A DNA stretch of 64,000 nucleotides from Streptomyces griseus (GTDB lineage: Bacteria > Bdellovibrionota > Bdellovibrionia > Bdellovibrionales > Bdellovibrionaceae): contig CALQIT020000002.1 of the NCBI GenBank assembly GCA_943330705.2, forward strand, positions 48,341 through 112,340. The letters run 5' to 3'. A program made the position numbers and the translations under genes. Below are positions 1-8,902 of this stretch, one piece after another. The stretch's first letter is position 1. Every line of letters begins with the position of its first letter. The notes below the pieces were generated by a model. That model ran no database searches and was not told the DNA's origin. It was given only the letters and a program-made list of their open reading frames with translations.

Positions 1-2415
1 CACATTGCCTTCGAGGTCCTTCGTGAACCGATGGTGTATTTGCTTTTAGGCTGCGGCCTCGTTTACTTTTTCATCGGCGACCAGCAAGAGTCATTCATGT
101 TGCTTGGCTTTCTTGGACTGATCGTTGGTATTACCATCTTTCAAGAGCACAAAGCAGAGCGAGCACTTGAGGCCCTTCGCGACCTTTCTAGTCCGCGAGC
201 GCAAGTCATTCGGGGTGGGGTTAAACTTCGAGTCGCGGGAAGAGATTTAGTCCGAGAAGATTTTATTTTTCTAAGCGAAGGGGACCGTGTGCCTGCCGAT
301 GCGGAACTTGTGGATGCGACTCAGGTAAAGGCAGATGAGTCGCTCTTAACGGGTGAATCGGAGCCAGTGTCTAAAGAGTCTGGAGCCAAAATTTTTGCCG
401 GTACAACGCTGGTCAGTGGACAGGCAACTGCGCTTGTCACCTCGATAGGCCTCGCGACTGAAATCGGAAAAATTGGAAAGTCTATTCAAGGTGCAATTAC
501 TGAGAAGACTAAACTTGAAACGCAAACCAACGAACTCGTTCGCAGAGTTGCTTGGCTTGCCGCCGTAATTTGCGTTTTTGTTTTCCTTATTTATGCATTA
601 ACGCGCACCGATTGGCTTGGGGGGTTGCTTGTTGGCCTAACTCTAGCTATGGCGATTCTTCCGAATGAGTTACCAGCGGTGCTCACAATCTTTCTGGCTC
701 TTGGTGCTTGGCGAATTTCCAAAAGACGAGTTCTCACTCGTAAACTTCCAGCAATCGAAAACCTTGGGGCTGCCAGTGTCCTATGTGTCGACAAGACCGG
801 AACTTTAACTCTCAATCAGATGAAGATTCAGAAGCTTTATTCCAATGGAAAGTTTATCGATCTTTCTGACTCGACTCTTAAAGTTCTTCCAGAAGATTTT
901 CACGAAGCGCTCGAATACGGGATTCTGGCAAGTCGTCCTGACCCTTTTGATCCGATGGAAATTGCCTTCCTTACGGCAGGTTCAATATTTTTGAAAGGAA
1001 CCGAACACCATCATCAAGATTGGTCATTAAAAAAGGAATATCCCCTTTCGCCGGATTTGCTGGCCCTATCTCACGCATGGAAGCCGCAAGATGGCGGAGG
1101 ATTTGTGGTGGGTGCTAAAGGCGCTTCTGAAGCTATTATCGATCTATGCCATCTTTCGCGCGAAGATGCTGCAAAAATGAACCAAGTTACCGACGATCTT
1201 GCGCGTGAAGGACTTCGAGTTCTTGGTGTTGCGAAGGCAACGTCTCACGTTACTTCTCTGCCCCTAGACCAACATGACTTCGATTTCACTTTACTTGGTT
1301 TTATAGGAATCGCCGACCCGGTTCGTCCTGAAGTCCCCAAGGCAATTGACGAGTGTCGATCTGCCGGTATTCGCGTTGTCATGATGACCGGAGATCACCC
1401 CATTACTGCGAGCAGTATCGCCAAGAAGATCGGCCTTCAAAACCCCGATCAGGTTATAACCGGCGCTCAGTTGAAAGACATGTCTGATTCCGAACTTGCA
1501 AACTCTGTGAAGGTTGTAAATGTTTTTTCTCGGGTTGCGCCTGCGCAGAAGCTTCAGCTTGTGGAACTTCTAAAAGCCCAAGGTGAAGTGGTTGCCATGA
1601 CCGGCGACGGTGTAAACGATGCACCGGCACTGAAAAGCGCAAACATCGGCATTGCAATGGGTGGACGAGGAACGGACGTCGCTCGTGAGTCCGCCTCTTT
1701 AGTCCTTTTGGACGATGATTTTGGCTCCATCGTCGAAGCGATTCGGATGGGCCGAAGAGTGTATGCAAATCTTAAAAGCGCGCTGGCTTATCTTTTTGCG
1801 GTGCATATTCCCATCGCAGGCATGTCCGTAATCCCAGTTGTGTTTAAGCTTCCTTTAGTTTTGCTTCCAGCGCACATCGCACTTTTACACTTGATCATTG
1901 AGCCCGCATCATCTGTTGCTTTCGAAGCCGACCCAGCAGATGAATTTGTGATGTCGCGGCCACCTCGAAATCCCCGCGAGCGACTCTTCAATCGTGGACT
2001 GTTACTACCAAGTTTTTTGCAAGGGTTAAGTATTTTCGTGGCTCTTCTAATTATTTATTTAGTCTCACTACAACGGGGGCAAGGAGAAACCGACGCAAGA
2101 GCACTGGTCTTTACGACGCTCATTATCTCGAACTTGATGCTAATTCTTATGAATCGGGGCCCAGAGCGGTCACTTCTAAAAAAAATGACTTCGTTAAAAA
2201 ACCATATCGTCAAATGGATTGCTTTGGGCTCGTTCGTAGTTTTAGCAACAACCCTCTACATCCCAAATCTTCGAGATCTTTATCGACTTTCGAACTTGCA
2301 TATGAACGATATTGCCATTTGCTTAGTTGCAGGAGTTCTTAGCGTAATCTGGCTACAACTGCTTCCAACGAAGTGGACCGATCCCGGAAATGGAAAGCCC
2401 CCGTTGCTTAGGTAG
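1..2415 (+). CDS. Cation-transporting P-type ATPase (5' end cut by window)
   Basis: ATP-driven inner-membrane cation pump of the Ca2+/P2-like class. The frame is open from base 1, before the first Met at 31, so the gene starts outside the window and lacks roughly its first 80 residues. Visible motifs: TGES of the actuator domain (349-360), the phosphorylation motif DKTGTLT (Asp codon 790-792), and GDGVND of the hinge (1603-1620). Transmembrane helices flank these, with about six at the C-terminus. The membrane motif that is PEGLP in Ca2+ pumps, or PEEFP in many bacterial relatives, reads PNELP here (661-675), so the usual metal-coordinating Glu is Asn. The substrate is therefore uncertain. 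No partner gene is visible downstream; a 480-base gap follows. Confidence 0.95.
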   Translation, partial: HIAFEVLREPMVYLLLGCGLVYFFIGDQQESFMLLGFLGLIVGITIFQEHKAERALEALRDLSSPRAQVIRGGVKLRVAGRDLVREDFIFLSEGDRVPADAELVDATQVKADESLLTGESEPVSKESGAKIFAGTTLVSGQATALVTSIGLATEIGKIGKSIQGAITEKTKLETQTNELVRRVAWLAAVICVFVFLIYALTRTDWLGGLLVGLTLAMAILPNELPAVLTIFLALGAWRISKRRVLTRKLPAIENLGAASVLCVDKTGTLTLNQMKIQKLYSNGKFIDLSDSTLKVLPEDFHEALEYGILASRPDPFDPMEIAFLTAGSIFLKGTEHHHQDWSLKKEYPLSPDLLALSHAWKPQDGGGFVVGAKGASEAIIDLCHLSREDAAKMNQVTDDLAREGLRVLGVAKATSHVTSLPLDQHDFDFTLLGFIGIADPVRPEVPKAIDECRSAGIRVVMMTGDHPITASSIAKKIGLQNPDQVITGAQLKDMSDSELANSVKVVNVFSRVAPAQKLQLVELLKAQGEVVAMTGDGVNDAPALKSANIGIAMGGRGTDVARESASLVLLDDDFGSIVEAIRMGRRVYANLKSALAYLFAVHIPIAGMSVIPVVFKLPLVLLPAHIALLHLIIEPASSVAFEADPADEFVMSRPPRNPRERLFNRGLLLPSFLQGLSIFVALLIIYLVSLQRGQGETDARALVFTTLIISNLMLILMNRGPERSLLKKMTSLKNHIVKWIALGSFVVLATTLYIPNLRDLYRLSNLHMNDIAICLVAGVLSVIWLQLLPTKWTDPGNGKPPLLR

Positions 2416-2897
2416 CAAACTTAACTCGTTGGACCGGCGGCGAATTATTTCAGACATACCTTCAGATAAAGCGGATAATATCGATTTTATTTTAATTCTA
2501 AAATACACTTATGGAGTATGATCCATAGACTACCTAAATTATCGAATTCAAATAACTTTTTCTCATTTGAAGCAGCCTGACCGGCATATTTTTCAGTTGT
2601 TTCAGCACATTGGTAAGATCCTATTTGTTCGCTCGCTGCGACCAACTCGCACTCCATGGCTTCGGCGGCGCTTGCAAGTGTCGCTAATGTGATGACTTAA
2701 TTGCAATGTATATATTGCAATCCAAATGAGCAGAAAAAATATGAATAAATCCGACAAGGGCACGTCACTTTTTAACCTGGGAGCCAACTAACTCTCTGAT
2801 TTCTTGCTTTGTATTGCGGCTTGGCTCTTACCGGGATGTGGAAGCCGCGCTGGGCATTGCTGATTCAACTTTTGGCGATGCGCTTCGCTTAAGGCGG
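2416..2897. other. Intergenic region with twin ATTGCAAT palindromes
   Basis: About 480 bases between the ATPase and the convergent cyclase-like gene. It holds no convincing gene. Two copies of the perfect 8-bp palindrome ATTGCAAT lie at 2700-2707 and 2714-2721, separated by six bases. They may be a protein-binding site, but no nearby gene start faces them, so their role is open. A 61-codon minus-strand frame (2602-2787) has one hydrophobic stretch but no support as a gene. Confidence 0.4.
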
Positions 2898-4874
2898 CTA
2901 TTGAGCTTTTTGATATTTACTTAACGCCAGCAATGGAAAGGCGTAAGGATAGCTTGGATAATTCATGTAGACAATTCCTGGGTGGCCGGTCCCGACGGTT
3001 GAAAGATCTGTCCATTTTCCATTTTTTTGCAATTCTGCCTGCAGATAGTAAGCTGCTTTATTTGCGCTTTCAGATCGCGCTTCACCAGCGGCAACCAACG
3101 CTAGCAGGGCCCATGCGGTTTGTGATGGGGTTGGGTATCCTTTGCCTGCAAAGCCTTGCTCATTTTTTCCGGCACCAACAAAATAGGACAAAGTTGTTTC
3201 ACCGAAACTGCCATCAGGTCTTTGCACCGATTTTAGCCACTGAACAGCCTTTTGAATATAGGCGGCGCCCATGTCCTCTTTAACTTCGTGCAGGCCCACC
3301 AAAACAGCACTTGTTCCATAAATAAAATTGACCCCCCAGCGGCCTGTCCATCCGCCAAAGTTTTTGTTTTGCTGAACCTTTAAATATTTAACCGCTGCTT
3401 GGACCACTTTTGATTTTTCTTTTGTCTGGCCAATCAAACCTAAGCCCTCAAGGGCGTGCCCGGTAACATCTGGCGAGCTTTCGTCAAAAAATGCGACCGA
3501 ATCCTTAAATGCTTCGAGCACAAAATTGCTAACATCATTCTTTTTGAATAGTCCATATCCGGTGTTGTTTTTTGCAAAGGCAGCCCAACCACCGTCCGAG
3601 TTTTGCATTTCGTAGATAAATTTTTCGCCGTGTTTGATTGCCGCTTCATAGCGTGAACCGAAGTGCTGCAAGAAGGTGATCATTTCTGCAGTATCATCGA
3701 CATCCGGTGCATATTCAAAGTCGACGCCAAAAGCCAAACCACCATTTTTTGACTGAACCCGAACAACCGCATCGGCAGCGGCAATCAGTGATTCCTGCTT
3801 TGCGCCAGATTCAAGTAACGCTTGCCCAACTAATATAGTATCCCAGTAACGCCCGTCTTGGGTTGCTCCTAGGTGATTGGCTGCCCCGTTTGCAAAATAC
3901 CGATCCTCGATAAATTTAATTCCTTTTTTAATCGCTGGATCTTCAAGACTCATCTTCCCGGCTGTCGTCAGTGCCATGATATTGAACATCGTCGCCAAGG
4001 TATAACCACCCCAGCTGCCCGCAGGCTGTTGCAATGGCATTAGAAACCTGAGTGTGCGCTGTTCGTCCTTCGCTGAGACCGCACGTGGGATATTTTTTTT
4101 GCTAAAATCAGGATCCAGCAGAATAGAAGTTGCCGAGACTCCAATTGAGCGAACAAATTTGTGATGGCGAAGTACGGCCAACGGCTTTAAATGGGGCCCG
4201 ACCCATTGTCCAAAGTTCCAGCTCTCGGCAAACATGCTGTTGTCATTCAAGATCAAAGTTGGGATCGGAATAATTTTCTTTTGCCAATCAATTGCACCGG
4301 ATGCGGCCAAAAGCATTTTGGTTAGCATATTCCCTTCTTCTGCGCCGCCAACTTGCAATATCCATTGCCTAGCTCGGGTAAGTCTTCGGCCAATCTCAAG
4401 GCCTGAGATCAATTTAGAAGTGACCGACTGCTCCTGATACTTTTTTACAAATAGATAGTTCCAAACTGTTGCGTTGATATCTCCGGTTCCAACAATTTTG
4501 TCTTCGATTGAAAACCAACTGCCATCAGATCTTTGTGAGTCTAGCAAAAACTTAAGGTGCGTCTGAATTTGCCCAGGATCATCGCTCATGCCAATCCATT
4601 GCTTAAAAAGCAAATACTGAGAGACATAGAACGACCCAAGATATGACGGAAAATCCCAGGTTCCATCTGACTTTTGTTCGGCAACACAATTAGCCTGAGC
4701 CTTGGCAATAGTTTCTGCAACTGAAGGCAATGCCACTGTAACCTGATCCGCAGGCCCTCGCTGATTCGCAGCAGCTTGGCGCAGATTGCTGCCGCCGATA
4801 ACACTGCAACCCAACTGACAAGCAACAATTACTGAGAAAATAATATTTGCGGATGAATTCATTTTTTTCTTCAC
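2898..4874 (-). CDS. Squalene-hopene-cyclase-like protein with a lipoprotein signal
   Basis: About 658 residues, typical of the squalene/hopene cyclase family, which cyclises linear isoprenoids by protonating a double bond. The acid motif DxDDT is intact (DVDDT, Asp at codon 3704-3702, about residue 391). QW-type repeats follow (NSDGGW, NFGGW, RPDGSF), as does the family-like stretch SSPDVTGHALEGLG. The C-terminus has the usual HPGIVYMNY/YPYAFPLLALSKY pattern. The start is chosen at GTG 4874 (GGAG four bases upstream), giving MKKKMNSS, a short hydrophobic stretch and the lipobox IVAC. ATG 4862 and TTG 4892 are alternatives. Family members normally act from the cytoplasmic face; a lipobox predicts export and lipid anchoring. 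No hopanoid-synthesis neighbour is visible. Product and substrate are not known. Confidence 0.8.
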   Translation of the reverse strand: MKKKMNSSANIIFSVIVACQLGCSVIGGSNLRQAAANQRGPADQVTVALPSVAETIAKAQANCVAEQKSDGTWDFPSYLGSFYVSQYLLFKQWIGMSDDPGQIQTHLKFLLDSQRSDGSWFSIEDKIVGTGDINATVWNYLFVKKYQEQSVTSKLISGLEIGRRLTRARQWILQVGGAEEGNMLTKMLLAASGAIDWQKKIIPIPTLILNDNSMFAESWNFGQWVGPHLKPLAVLRHHKFVRSIGVSATSILLDPDFSKKNIPRAVSAKDEQRTLRFLMPLQQPAGSWGGYTLATMFNIMALTTAGKMSLEDPAIKKGIKFIEDRYFANGAANHLGATQDGRYWDTILVGQALLESGAKQESLIAAADAVVRVQSKNGGLAFGVDFEYAPDVDDTAEMITFLQHFGSRYEAAIKHGEKFIYEMQNSDGGWAAFAKNNTGYGLFKKNDVSNFVLEAFKDSVAFFDESSPDVTGHALEGLGLIGQTKEKSKVVQAAVKYLKVQQNKNFGGWTGRWGVNFIYGTSAVLVGLHEVKEDMGAAYIQKAVQWLKSVQRPDGSFGETTLSYFVGAGKNEQGFAGKGYPTPSQTAWALLALVAAGEARSESANKAAYYLQAELQKNGKWTDLSTVGTGHPGIVYMNYPSYPYAFPLLALSKYQKAQ

Positions 4875-5154
4875 GAAACTCCATTCACCCAAGGCCGCGG
4901 CGCGATCGCAATTTTCCGGGGCAAACCAAATTCTATTTTGCTTTGGCTAACCTTAGTTTAGTTTAGCAAACGAACTTCACAGCGAAAATGCAGCAATAGC
5001 TTTTTGGGCCTTAGTCTGACCTAATCTGAGATCCCAGAATCCAACCCAATCGCTATGGGTTCTTGGATGTCTCATTTTAGTCTCAGAATGAAAATAGCTA
5101 AATATCTAGGTCCAGTTGGCCGATTGGTAGGAAGTAGAAATCAGGAGGCCGGAT

Positions 5155-8100
5155 ATGAATTTCAAGTCGATTGCTTCAGTGGGTCTAGTGCTTATCGCAT
5201 TTGCTCTTGCAGCCTGCACCCGCCAGGATGCGACTAAGGCGACTGTGAATATCGCAATTCCTCAGAAGATGAATTCCAACAAGGTTGGGGCCTTTGCCGC
5301 TGACGATACTCTGATGCGCGTGACGATCAATGTTTCTGGACCCGGCCTTCCTGGACCAATTTTGATGAACTGGGACGCTTGTCGCGATTGCCCTGCCGAT
5401 ACGGGATCCTTTGCAAGTCTGTTCGTCGATGTCCCAACTGGTGACAATCGCTTGTTTCAAGTTTTGGCTGTCTATAAATCAAGCTCTACTAAAACCATGA
5501 GTTTCTATTATGGTGAGGAAGCAAAATCACTAGTTACAGCACAAGAGGCAATTAAGATAAAAGTCAATTCGGTCTCTCAGGGATTGCAGGTCGTGCAGGG
5601 GCAAGTTTCTGGTCGTCTTTTGGATACGGTAGCAACCGGCCCGACTGATGAAGTTGAAATCCGCTACAATCCGGGGGACGGCAAGCCCTCGCTTATTATT
5701 GATCGCAGTTACATTCTTAACGGATGGTTTCGCTTTTTCATGCTGACCGGAGTTGCCTTTGAATATCGGACAAAATCAGGCGGACTACTTTTTGGTGGCC
5801 CCGTCAGTTTAGATTCACCACAATTTGCAGTTGGCGGCGACCGAAATCGACGTTTAAAAATGATGATCCCCGTGCATTTGCGGCAGCAGTATGGCAATGC
5901 GCCGGCGGGTACTTATTCTCCGGACGAAGCGATGATCTACGTTTGGGGAATTTGGGGCGACGCTAGCGTCATTTCAGACCGCGCTGTTTGTCCAATAAAC
6001 ATGTTTGCTGGGTTTACGAAAATGAAAGCCTATACCACCGGTACCACTTACACCAACTTAGCCACAAGCAATGTAACAGCTTTAACAATTGCCGATCTTT
6101 TGAATACAACAACGCCTAAGAATTATGCCTATTACGACGGGGGCGCAGCAGTTTCCGTTGCCGGTGGAGTCACCACTTGCGATGGCACGGTAATGGATGA
6201 ATCTTCAGTTGCAACTGGAACCTTATATCGTAAGCACTACAAAGTTGATATCGCCTATGCCGATGGTGATGGAAAAGATAGTGCCGCAGGATTTTACGGA
6301 CCCTATCGACGGCTAAGCAACGGACGTGGTGTCAGCAGCGCTGTTGTTAATAACGCCACAGAAGTTTCTGGAATCCTTTTACCCGGATTATCTGGAATGT
6401 TTACCCAATTCACGTTATTCAAACGACCGATCTCTGCCGGTACTATCGTTGAGTCCTACATCGATAGCGACGAGATTGACTGCCGACAAGTCGCAGCCGG
6501 TGCAGGTCGATTCGCTGGTTTTGTGCCAGCCGGAGAGACCACCCCCAACGCAAGTGGAGAATTCAAAATCGTTTCTAACATTAGCGCAGCCGAAGCTTCA
6601 TCTGGCGTAAATGGAATTCTTTGCCCTTCAATTGCCGGAGTCATGATAAAACAGGGCGGCTTTATGGACCGATGCTCTCTGGGCGGCTGCGTTGTCGGAA
6701 ACTCGAATCCTCCAGCCAAATTAGCTGTCAGAAAATTAGACAACAATCCAAACTATTCTAGCTCTGGCACATGTGAGCGGCTAGAATACCGTCTTCAAGA
6801 CAGCACTAGCAAAGATACTACAAATAACACCGGCGCAATTATTTCAATGGTGGCCACAGCGACGGTTGTATCAGGGAATTTTTACAATGATTTGAACAGC
6901 TGCATGGCTAGCACAGGCGCCAACTCCAACATCATATTTCCAATTGGTATTGGATCTGTCTCTAAAATTTTCAAAGCTACTACCAGTTCAATCGACTACT
7001 CAGCATTGGGAGTCACTAGCTTGCCAGCCTCACTGACCGCGTTCCCTGCAAATGTCAAATTTGTAGATCCTACAGGCACTACAAGAATTTTTCAATTCAA
7101 CCTGCCGAGCACCCAGCTGGCACCGGGAATTTGTTATCCAATCTATTGGAAGATCAGCAAAGTCGATGGCTCTAACGATACAACCTGGATTTCTGGAACT
7201 GTTACTGTTACTGTCACTGCGACCTCAGCAGGTGCAGACCCTGTTTTATCAACAACGTCCAACTGCGCATCCCCAGCAAACGTTATCAACCCAAGTTACT
7301 CGACCACTAACACTGGTATGTTTTATATGATGATCCCTGCGGGGACACCGTCAGGCACCGGGTACACCATAAATATGACCAAATCTACCATATATGGAAC
7401 CCAGCTCTTTTTGGCAGGCTCTGGCGGATCTTCGATCGACCACTTTATCGTTCGCGGCATGAGCAACATGACCCAGAACACGTGTAATAGTGTCACGATC
7501 ATACCGGTTAACAATGCGGGAATTCCGATACCAGCTCCGGCTGGATTTACGGGATCGCTGCTTCCGGCAAATGGTGCGGCATCGTCTTTCTTTTCAAGTA
7601 GCGCCGACTGTGTCGCTTCGACTCCGCAGACCACTACAGTTACGTTTGCGATTGGCGATGTTTCGCGAATTGTTTATTTCAAAGGTATGTCGCTCGGTTC
7701 ATATACGATACTAGCTCAAGCAACCGTCAGCGGCGTCAATACAGTTACCGGACCTGAGTGCAATAGTGGATGTCCGACGGGGCTGATTGCCAATGTTACC
7801 GCTCCGCCTATGGCCGTAGCCGGGAACTCTTTACTTTGGATGTCTCGAAGTGTTGTTTTCCAATCAAGCCCCAATACGAGTGTCGATCTTTCTGTGATGG
7901 GAAGGGACGGCACCAATATGAATGTTGATAGCTGCAGCAACGGTGATAGCGTCAGCATGGCAAAAGGCGGCATTGGTTCGGGCAACGTGACTCTGGCTTG
8001 CGCTACACAACAATATCAAGGGACTATTACCCCAATCTCCAGCGCTGGTAACCTGACTATCGCCACGACAATCAATGGGATTGCAGGACCAACTGGCACG

Positions 8101-8433
8101 ATCGTGTCGTTAGCCCAACCAGCTTACATCTGGAATGGAACTACCGTTACCGGAGGTGGCATGGTTGACTTTGGCACAGTCTCCATTGCTCACCCGTCTG
8201 TTGCACGAATCGCATTTACCAATTCGACAGGTGGAACCATAACGTTCACGATCACAGCATCAGGAGATTATGCTTATAGCGCTGGAAACTGCGGTGGATC
8301 GCTAACCATCGGAGCCGCTTGTGAATTTGATATTACGTTCAATCCGACGGCCAGTGGAACACGCGCAGGGGGTGTGACATTTAGTAGTGGGATTACGGGA
8401 TCAATTCCCTTCACTGGAATCGGGGCACCTTAA
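5155..8433 (+). CDS. Large exported lipoprotein with C-terminal ASH/choice-of-anchor-D-like domain
   Basis: 1092 residues. A strong Shine-Dalgarno AGGAGG at 5143-5148 supports ATG 5155. The N-terminus is a clear lipoprotein signal (MNFKSIAS, hydrophobic core, lipobox LAAC). The long body is rich in Thr, Ser, Gly and Asn with scattered Cys pairs, as in surface-exposed beta-rich proteins. The last ~95 residues have the pattern of the ASH/choice-of-anchor D beta-sandwich: DFGTVSIAHPS, then FTNSTGGTITFTI, then CEFDITFNPTASGTRAG, ending in IPFTGIG. The middle contains no domain I recognise. It is likely an outer-membrane surface lipoprotein, possibly adhesive; that role is inference. It is divergent from the cyclase-like gene and sits alone. 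Confidence 0.8.
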   Translation: MNFKSIASVGLVLIAFALAACTRQDATKATVNIAIPQKMNSNKVGAFAADDTLMRVTINVSGPGLPGPILMNWDACRDCPADTGSFASLFVDVPTGDNRLFQVLAVYKSSSTKTMSFYYGEEAKSLVTAQEAIKIKVNSVSQGLQVVQGQVSGRLLDTVATGPTDEVEIRYNPGDGKPSLIIDRSYILNGWFRFFMLTGVAFEYRTKSGGLLFGGPVSLDSPQFAVGGDRNRRLKMMIPVHLRQQYGNAPAGTYSPDEAMIYVWGIWGDASVISDRAVCPINMFAGFTKMKAYTTGTTYTNLATSNVTALTIADLLNTTTPKNYAYYDGGAAVSVAGGVTTCDGTVMDESSVATGTLYRKHYKVDIAYADGDGKDSAAGFYGPYRRLSNGRGVSSAVVNNATEVSGILLPGLSGMFTQFTLFKRPISAGTIVESYIDSDEIDCRQVAAGAGRFAGFVPAGETTPNASGEFKIVSNISAAEASSGVNGILCPSIAGVMIKQGGFMDRCSLGGCVVGNSNPPAKLAVRKLDNNPNYSSSGTCERLEYRLQDSTSKDTTNNTGAIISMVATATVVSGNFYNDLNSCMASTGANSNIIFPIGIGSVSKIFKATTSSIDYSALGVTSLPASLTAFPANVKFVDPTGTTRIFQFNLPSTQLAPGICYPIYWKISKVDGSNDTTWISGTVTVTVTATSAGADPVLSTTSNCASPANVINPSYSTTNTGMFYMMIPAGTPSGTGYTINMTKSTIYGTQLFLAGSGGSSIDHFIVRGMSNMTQNTCNSVTIIPVNNAGIPIPAPAGFTGSLLPANGAASSFFSSSADCVASTPQTTTVTFAIGDVSRIVYFKGMSLGSYTILAQATVSGVNTVTGPECNSGCPTGLIANVTAPPMAVAGNSLLWMSRSVVFQSSPNTSVDLSVMGRDGTNMNVDSCSNGDSVSMAKGGIGSGNVTLACATQQYQGTITPISSAGNLTIATTINGIAGPTGTIVSLAQPAYIWNGTTVTGGGMVDFGTVSIAHPSVARIAFTNSTGGTITFTITASGDYAYSAGNCGGSLTIGAACEFDITFNPTASGTRAGGVTFSSGITGSIPFTGIGAP

Positions 8434-8902
8434 AAGGAGCCACTGACATTCAAGGCAATGAAGTCGCAACTAATCTGGTGCAGTAAATCTGCACCAGTCG
8501 CAGGCATGGCGCCGGGGCTCTAAGTCATGGTTAAATTACTACGATCGGGACCTCTTTGTATTTGGTCCATGCCGTAGACCGAAGCCTGCCTCTTGCCTTC
8601 GCCTGAGCCATTTAACTGAGCCGTGAATTTTTTTCGCGACCCATTTGTCAGGGTTTGAGTCATCGCCCGTCTTTGGGAAGCAAATTTTACCTTATAATTT
8701 CAATATGTTAGCGCCGACCAGGGGGCCTCTCGTGCGCCCCTCTGCCTTTTTCTGGCGGAATTAAGATTCTCCTACGTTTGCCTTTATCCTAGTGAAATCA
8801 TTGGATTAGAGTTGATACTCGGGGAAAGCTGCTTTCAGGTATGGCAGGAACTGTGTTATATATGCGAATCACCCTTTTTTACGGGTGCCTGTGGAGGATC
8901 CT
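8434..8902. other. Intergenic region with a perfect 9-bp hairpin
   Basis: About 470 bases without a gene. A perfect hairpin of nine base pairs with loop TAAAT lies at 8475-8497 (CTGGTGCAG / CTGCACCAG), 40 bases after the lipoprotein stop. No T-run follows, so it is not a standard intrinsic terminator. A weaker G-rich/C-rich hairpin with a T-run sits near 8718-8752. The rest presumably carries the promoter of the response regulator, but I see no convincing boxes. Confidence 0.4.

Noticed and set aside
2602..2787. 61-codon minus-strand frame with a hydrophobic stretch
   Set aside because: No ribosome site and unlikely composition outside the hydrophobic part.
8841..8856. TGGCAGGAACTGTGTT as a sigma-54 promoter for the response regulator
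   Set aside because: The second doublet is GT rather than the required GC.
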